Shown: piece by piece, positions 60,247-64,000 of the stretch | How positions within the stretch are numbered: position 1 is the stretch's first letter | Layout of the letters: every line of letters begins with the position of its first letter | DNA from: Enterobacter bugandensis | Lineage (GTDB): Bacteria; Pseudomonadota; Gammaproteobacteria; Enterobacterales; Enterobacteriaceae | Direction of reading: 5' to 3' | Assembly (NCBI RefSeq): GCF_900324475.1 | Contig: NZ_LT992502.1 | Coordinates: forward strand, 1-64,000 | DNA length: 64,000 nt | Notes under the pieces: generated by a model | Told to the model about the DNA's origin: nothing | Databases searched by the model: none | The model's input: the letters and a program-made list of their open reading frames with translations, nothing else | Made by a program: the position numbers and the translations under genes

Positions 60247-60301
60247 CGACAACCATCCTCTAAATGTAAATAGTTATTGCGAGGATGATTGGACATGATA
60301 C

Positions 60302-60315
60302 GGAAACCGGTTTCC
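60302..60315. promoter_or_regulatory. LacI-type operator 1
   Basis: GGAAACCGGTTTCC is a perfect 14-bp palindrome centred on CG, the LacI-family pattern. It lies 56 bases before the IIB start and should repress the PTS operon. Confidence 0.82.
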
Positions 60316-60420
60316 ATTTATAAAAAGCAGAACTGTGATAACCATCAAGATCCAATACTTATGAGGCTAATTAACCGGATGTGTGTCACATAATTTGGCT
60401 GTTTTGACATCATTTTGAGT

Positions 60421-60441
60421 GGAAACGGAAAATCGGTTTCC
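60421..60441. promoter_or_regulatory. LacI-type operator 2
   Basis: GGAAAC (60421-60426) and GTTTCC (60436-60441) are inverted copies of the operator 1 half-sites with altered spacing, about 100 bases before the repressor gene. A further GGAAACGGA half-site follows near 60451. May allow looping with operator 1 and autoregulation. Confidence 0.6.
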
Positions 60442-60539
60442 ATGAAAAACGGAAACGGATATACTCCGTTCTGGCTATAATGTGAGCCGTAGCGGTTATG
60501 GAATTTGCAGGCGCGAGGTAAGCCTGCCAGGGGAAAGAG

Positions 60540-61490
60540 ATGTCGACAATCAATGATGTATCACGTCTGGCCGGGGTGTCTAAAGCCACGGTATCGCGAG
60601 TGTTGAGTGGGTCACGTGGCGTTAAGGAAGCCAGCCGTCAGGCCGTGCTGAAGGCGGTGGATGAGCTGAACTACCGGCCTAACGTGATTGCCCAGTCGCT
60701 GCTGAGCCAGTCGACGGGCTGCATTGGGGTGATTTGCGCGCAGGAAAACATTAACCAGACCACCGGTTATCTTTACGCGCTGGAAAAACAGCTCAGCCAG
60801 CATCAAAAACACCTGCTGCTGCGCTTCGCCCATAGCAAAGCGGAAGTGATGAATGCTCTTGAAGAACTCTCCTGCGGCCTGTGTGACGACATTCTGGTGA
60901 TTGGCGCCCGTTTCCCGCTGGACGTGGATATGGAAAACGTCATTCTGGTGGACTGCATGGAGGCTGATAACTCCAACAGCATTCAGTTCGATCACGCCTT
61001 TGCCGCCGAAACCGCCTGTAACTATCTGACCAGCCAGGGGCGTCGCCAGATTGCGCTGATCCACCCGCACGGCAGCGGGTTTGCCGACCAGGTGCTGCTC
61101 GGCTATAAGCACGCGCTGGAGAAAAACTTCCTGCCTTTTAATCGCAACCTCGTCTTTATGGACGCGACCTCCTCGTCCGTTGCGCTTCAGGAATTACTCA
61201 ACAACGCGTCCACGCTGAACTTCAACGCGTTACTGGTGGCGGACGAGCAGGAAGCCCAGCGGGTGATCCCGCAGCTGCAGGCGTTTAATAAATCCGTACC
61301 GGACGACATTATGGTCTTTAGCCTGGCCGGATCGCTGCACCTGCCGGGTATTCCGGTGATCCCGGCGATTGAATATTCAATGGATGCCATGGCGGCGCGT
61401 ATCGTAAGCTGGCTGACGGAGAAAACGCAGATGCTCGGGTCCTATGTTCTGCGCGGGGATCTCATCATTCCGGACGTGCGGAAGCGTTAA
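60540..61490 (+). CDS. LacI-family repressor of the beta-glucoside PTS operon
   Basis: A 316-residue LacI/GalR repressor. The helix-turn-helix and hinge are INDVSRLAGVSKATVSRVLS and YRPNVIAQSLLSQST, and a periplasmic-binding-protein-like core follows. It is divergent from IIB with two operator-like palindromes between. The start ATG 60540 follows GGGGAAAGAG. The inducer is probably the phosphorylated or free beta-glucoside. Confidence 0.93.
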   Translation: MSTINDVSRLAGVSKATVSRVLSGSRGVKEASRQAVLKAVDELNYRPNVIAQSLLSQSTGCIGVICAQENINQTTGYLYALEKQLSQHQKHLLLRFAHSKAEVMNALEELSCGLCDDILVIGARFPLDVDMENVILVDCMEADNSNSIQFDHAFAAETACNYLTSQGRRQIALIHPHGSGFADQVLLGYKHALEKNFLPFNRNLVFMDATSSSVALQELLNNASTLNFNALLVADEQEAQRVIPQLQAFNKSVPDDIMVFSLAGSLHLPGIPVIPAIEYSMDAMAARIVSWLTEKTQMLGSYVLRGDLIIPDVRKR

Positions 61491-61500
61491 AACATTTTCC

Positions 61501-61529
61501 AGGCCGGGTAAGCGCAGCGCCACCCGGCG
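61501..61529. repeat. REP element
   Basis: GCCGGGT (61503-61509), AAGCGCAGCGCC, ACCCGGC (61522-61528), between the LacI-type gene and the convergent yicS. Confidence 0.92.
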
Positions 61530-61534
61530 AGAAC

Positions 61535-61831
61535 TCAATAATCTTCCAGACAATCCACCTGACCAACCGCAGCCCAGTAGGCGTCCAGGTTGTCGCGCTT
61601 CACGGCGGTGATGGCGTTTTTGATCAGCAGCTGATTGGCCTCGGACGACAAAATCATCTCCTGCCAGGCCTTATCGCTCTGCTTTTTCTGTGGCGTACAA
61701 GTTTTCTTAATATCTTTCAGGACCTGTTGCTTAATCTGCGCCTCTTTCGCCGGATCGTCCTTTTCCTGAGCATGGACAAACGCGGCGAAGAGCAGACAAA
61801 CCAGCAGGCAGACCAGGTGCGCAGCTTTCAT
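61535..61831 (-). CDS. yicS: YicS, small secreted protein
   Basis: A 98-residue protein with a signal peptide (cut near VHA-QEKDD) and two cysteines in the mature part (KKTCTPQ and VDCLEDY), suggesting a periplasmic disulfide. It matches E. coli YicS in length and these positions. Function unknown. The ATG at 61831 follows AAAGGGGG; a TTG two codons upstream is also in frame. Confidence 0.88.
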   Translation of the reverse strand: MKAAHLVCLLVCLLFAAFVHAQEKDDPAKEAQIKQQVLKDIKKTCTPQKKQSDKAWQEMILSSEANQLLIKNAITAVKRDNLDAYWAAVGQVDCLEDY

Positions 61832-61952
61832 CAACAACCCCCTTTAGACGTCACAGGCTTCCCATGAAATATATCGTTACATTCAGTGTAGCGATTCCAG
61901 TCGAAAGTATGATTTTCTCTTTTCTGCGCATGAGAATCGCCCACCGATAAGG

Positions 61953-63317
61953 TTACTGGATCCCCCCGCCCAGCGACTGCCACAGCGTGATGCGGTTCTC
62001 CAGGTCGGTTTGCTGCAGCGCAATCAGCGATTCCTGCGCCGACCACAGCGACCGCTGCGCGGTCAGTACCGTCAGATAACCCCCCGCGCCCGCCTTATAG
62101 CTGCGCGTTGCCACATCCAGCGTTTTTTGCTCGGCCGCCACGTATTCTCGCTGGGCATCAAGCTGCTCGCTGAGCGTTTCACGGCGCGCCAGCGCGTCGG
62201 CCACGTCTTTAAACGCGCTCTGGATGGCTTTTTCGTAGGTCGCAATTAACCCTTTTTTCTCGGCTTCTGCATAACGCAGCTGCGCCAGATTGTTGCCACC
62301 GCTGAACAGCGGCAGGGTGATGGACGGCGCGAATGACCAGACCTTCATCCCGTGGCTGAACAGGGAGGAGAGCGAGTTGCTGCCGACGCCCGCGCTGGCG
62401 GTCAGTGAAATGGTCGGGAAGAAGTTGGCGCGCGCCGCGCCGATATTGGCGTTGGCGCTCAGCAGGTTATGTTCCGCTTCCTGAATGTCCGGGCGGCGCA
62501 GCAGCGCGCTGGAGCTGACGCCCGCAGGGATCAGCGTGATGGCGTTGTTGCTCAGGCTCTCCAGCGTACCGGGCAGCAGGTTCTCCGGCACCGTATCGCC
62601 CGCCAGCAGATTGAGGGCGTTTTTGTCCTGCATTACCTGCGTCTGGTAGCTCGCCACGCTGGCGCGCGCCTGCTGGTAAACCGCCATCGCTTCACTGACG
62701 TCCGTAGCCGCCGCGACGCCCACTTCCTGCTGGCGTTTCACAATCTTCAGCGAGTTTGCCGCGCTCTCCATTGTGGATTTCGCCAGCGCCAGGTTGCTGT
62801 TATCCGCCGCCAGCGTCACCCAGGCCGTGGTCAGCTCGCTAACCATCGTCAGGCGCGTGTTCTGCGCGGTGAACTCGCTGGCAAGCCAGGTTTCACGCGC
62901 GGCGCGGGAGAGGCTCTGGTTGCGACCAAACAGATCCAGCTCGAAGCTGGAGACCGCGCCGTTGGCTTCGTCGCTTGTCGCAACACCGCTTGCCAGCGTG
63001 CGGCTGCGGGTGTGGCTCAGCTCGGCGTCCACCGTCGGAAACAGGGACGAGCGCGTTTCACCGTACTGTGCGCGGGCGGCGTCGATATCCGCGATCGCTT
63101 TTTGCACGTCGCGGTTGCTGTTCAGCGCCATCGTCACCACGCTTTTCAGCCTCGCGTCGTTCATCACCTGCTGCCACTGGCTCACCACGGCGGTGGCTTC
63201 GCCGTGCGCGCCGGGCAAGGTCGCCGGGACGGGAGCGTCCGGGCGTTGATAGGTAGGGTCTAACGACACACACCCTGTGCTCAGCAGGGCTAACGCTAAA
63301 ACAGTGACACGAAACAT
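61953..63317 (-). CDS. RND efflux outer-membrane factor lipoprotein
   Basis: A 454-residue NodT/OprM-type outer-membrane channel lipoprotein (lipobox LLSTGC, then VSLDPTYQRPDAPVP). Two repeats of the OEP domain cover the chain (about 60-240 and 270-450), with LSANANIGAARANFFPTISL in the second. It forms the exit duct of a tripartite pump. Its ATG shares a base with the pump gene stop (TAATG), so it is the last gene of the efflux operon. It could be EefC, known in Klebsiella and Enterobacter, but I cannot confirm that. Confidence 0.9.
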   Translation of the reverse strand: MFRVTVLALALLSTGCVSLDPTYQRPDAPVPATLPGAHGEATAVVSQWQQVMNDARLKSVVTMALNSNRDVQKAIADIDAARAQYGETRSSLFPTVDAELSHTRSRTLASGVATSDEANGAVSSFELDLFGRNQSLSRAARETWLASEFTAQNTRLTMVSELTTAWVTLAADNSNLALAKSTMESAANSLKIVKRQQEVGVAAATDVSEAMAVYQQARASVASYQTQVMQDKNALNLLAGDTVPENLLPGTLESLSNNAITLIPAGVSSSALLRRPDIQEAEHNLLSANANIGAARANFFPTISLTASAGVGSNSLSSLFSHGMKVWSFAPSITLPLFSGGNNLAQLRYAEAEKKGLIATYEKAIQSAFKDVADALARRETLSEQLDAQREYVAAEQKTLDVATRSYKAGAGGYLTVLTAQRSLWSAQESLIALQQTDLENRITLWQSLGGGIQ

Positions 63318-64000
63318 TATGACCTCCGGTTCGCGTGTTTACCGGAGAACAGACGTTTCACCAGTACAAAGAATAAAGGGACGAAGAAGATCGCCAGCAG
63401 CGTCGCGGCCAGCGTTCCGCCGATAATGCCGGTACCAATTGCCACGCGGCTGTTGGCACCGGCACCAGTTGCAACGGCCAGCGGCGTCACCCCTGCGATA
63501 AACGCCAGCGACGTCATGATGATGGGACGCAGACGCGTCTGGGCGGCACGCAGGGCGGCGCGCGTCAGGGAGTAACCTTCTGCGACTTTGGCTTCGGCAA
63601 ACTCGACAATCAGGATGGCGTTCTTCGACGACAGGCCGATAGTGGTGAGCAGCGCCACCTGGAAGTAGACGTCATTACTCAGGCCGCGCAGGGAGGCGGC
63701 AAGCGCCGCACCCAGCACCCCAAGCGGGATCACCAGGATGACCGAAATCGGCACCGACCAGCTTTCATACAGCGCCGCCAGACACAGGAACACTACCAGG
63801 ATCGAGAGGGCATAAAGGCTCATCGCCTGACCGCTCGCCAGTTTTTCCTGTAAGGACAAACCGCTCCACGCCCAGGTGCTGCCGGATGGCAGGCTGTTTG
63901 CCAGCTGCTCCATTTTGCTCATCGCCGTGCCTGAGCTCGCGCCGCTGGCGTTTTCGCCCTGTATCTCATACGCCGCCGAGCCGTTGTAGCGCACCAGGCT
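63317..64000 (-). CDS. RND efflux pump inner-membrane subunit (partial)
   Basis: The C-terminal 227 residues of an AcrB-type hydrophobe/amphiphile efflux transporter; the 5-prime part lies beyond the window end. Seen are the end of the porter domain ([17 protein letters not shown]), then the last membrane helices with [35 protein letters not shown] (helix 10 type motif) and [20 protein letters not shown]. It uses the proton gradient to export drugs or lipids. Followed directly by its outer-membrane partner. May be EefB-like. Confidence 0.93.
   Translation of the reverse strand, partial: SLVRYNGSAAYEIQGENASGASSGTAMSKMEQLANSLPSGSTWAWSGLSLQEKLASGQAMSLYALSILVVFLCLAALYESWSVPISVILVIPLGVLGAALAASLRGLSNDVYFQVALLTTIGLSSKNAILIVEFAEAKVAEGYSLTRAALRAAQTRLRPIIMTSLAFIAGVTPLAVATGAGANSRVAIGTGIIGGTLAATLLAIFFVPLFFVLVKRLFSGKHANRRS

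Overview
The window is a chromosomal segment of an enteric gammaproteobacterium, most likely Enterobacter or a close relative such as Lelliottia or Leclercia. The backbone follows the Escherichia/Salmonella order closely: dnaA-dnaN-recF-gyrB, yidA, dgoRKADT, yidR, yidQ, ibpAB, yidE, yidP, glvCA, yidHG, dsdA-dsdX-dsdC, emrD, tisB/istR, ivbL-ilvBN, uhpABC-uhpT, yicN, nepI, yicL, yicS. Most backbone proteins can be aligned from memory over their full length with E. coli proteins. Species-level assignment is not possible from the sequence alone.

Layout. 1-6.5 kb: replication genes behind a dnaA control region dense in GATC sites, with a consensus DnaA box. 6.5-9.5 kb: a LysR/oxidoreductase pair and yidA. 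9.5-14.5 kb: D-galactonate catabolism with a paired DgoR operator. 14.5-19.9 kb: yidR (start preceded by a 13-bp perfect hairpin), yidQ, the small heat-shock operon ibpAB (sigma-32 promoter, ROSE-like thermometers), yidE and yidP. 20-27.6 kb: alpha-glucoside PTS genes, two small membrane proteins and D-serine detoxification. 27.7-31.4 kb: a secreted GH5 protein that overlaps emrD tail to tail, an EamA transporter and a GNAT protein. 31.4-31.9 kb: the SOS-controlled TisB/IstR-1 toxin-antitoxin locus, present but outside the long-ORF scale. 31.9-35.5 kb: an accessory cassette of a Tle1-like (DUF2235) phospholipase effector candidate and two near-identical DUF3304 lipoproteins, inserted between istR and ivbL. 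35.8-43 kb: acetolactate synthase I with its Val-rich leader, and the hexose-phosphate uptake system. 43-44.8 kb: a periplasmic alpha/beta hydrolase and yicN.

44.8-52.9 kb is the most unusual part: an AT-rich, tightly packed eight-gene operon with a divergent LysR regulator, placed between yicN and nepI. It encodes an AfsA-family (A-factor hotdog) protein, a HAD-IB phosphatase, a tautomerase, a carboxymuconolactone-decarboxylase-family protein, a thiolase, an MFS exporter and two proteins I cannot identify; an aldo-keto reductase is convergent to it. The set fits synthesis and export of a small butenolide, gamma-butyrolactone, furan or cyclopentanone metabolite, a chemistry known from Streptomyces. 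This is inference from gene content and is my candidate for an undescribed system.

53-64 kb: nepI, yicL flanked by inverted boxC-like repeats, a complete beta-glucoside/cellobiose-type PTS operon with porin and LacI-type repressor, yicS, and the end of an RND efflux operon that runs off the window. REP elements lie at 38.0, 55.3 and 61.5 kb. I saw no tRNA, rRNA, CRISPR array, insertion sequence or integrase, and no oriC-like region.
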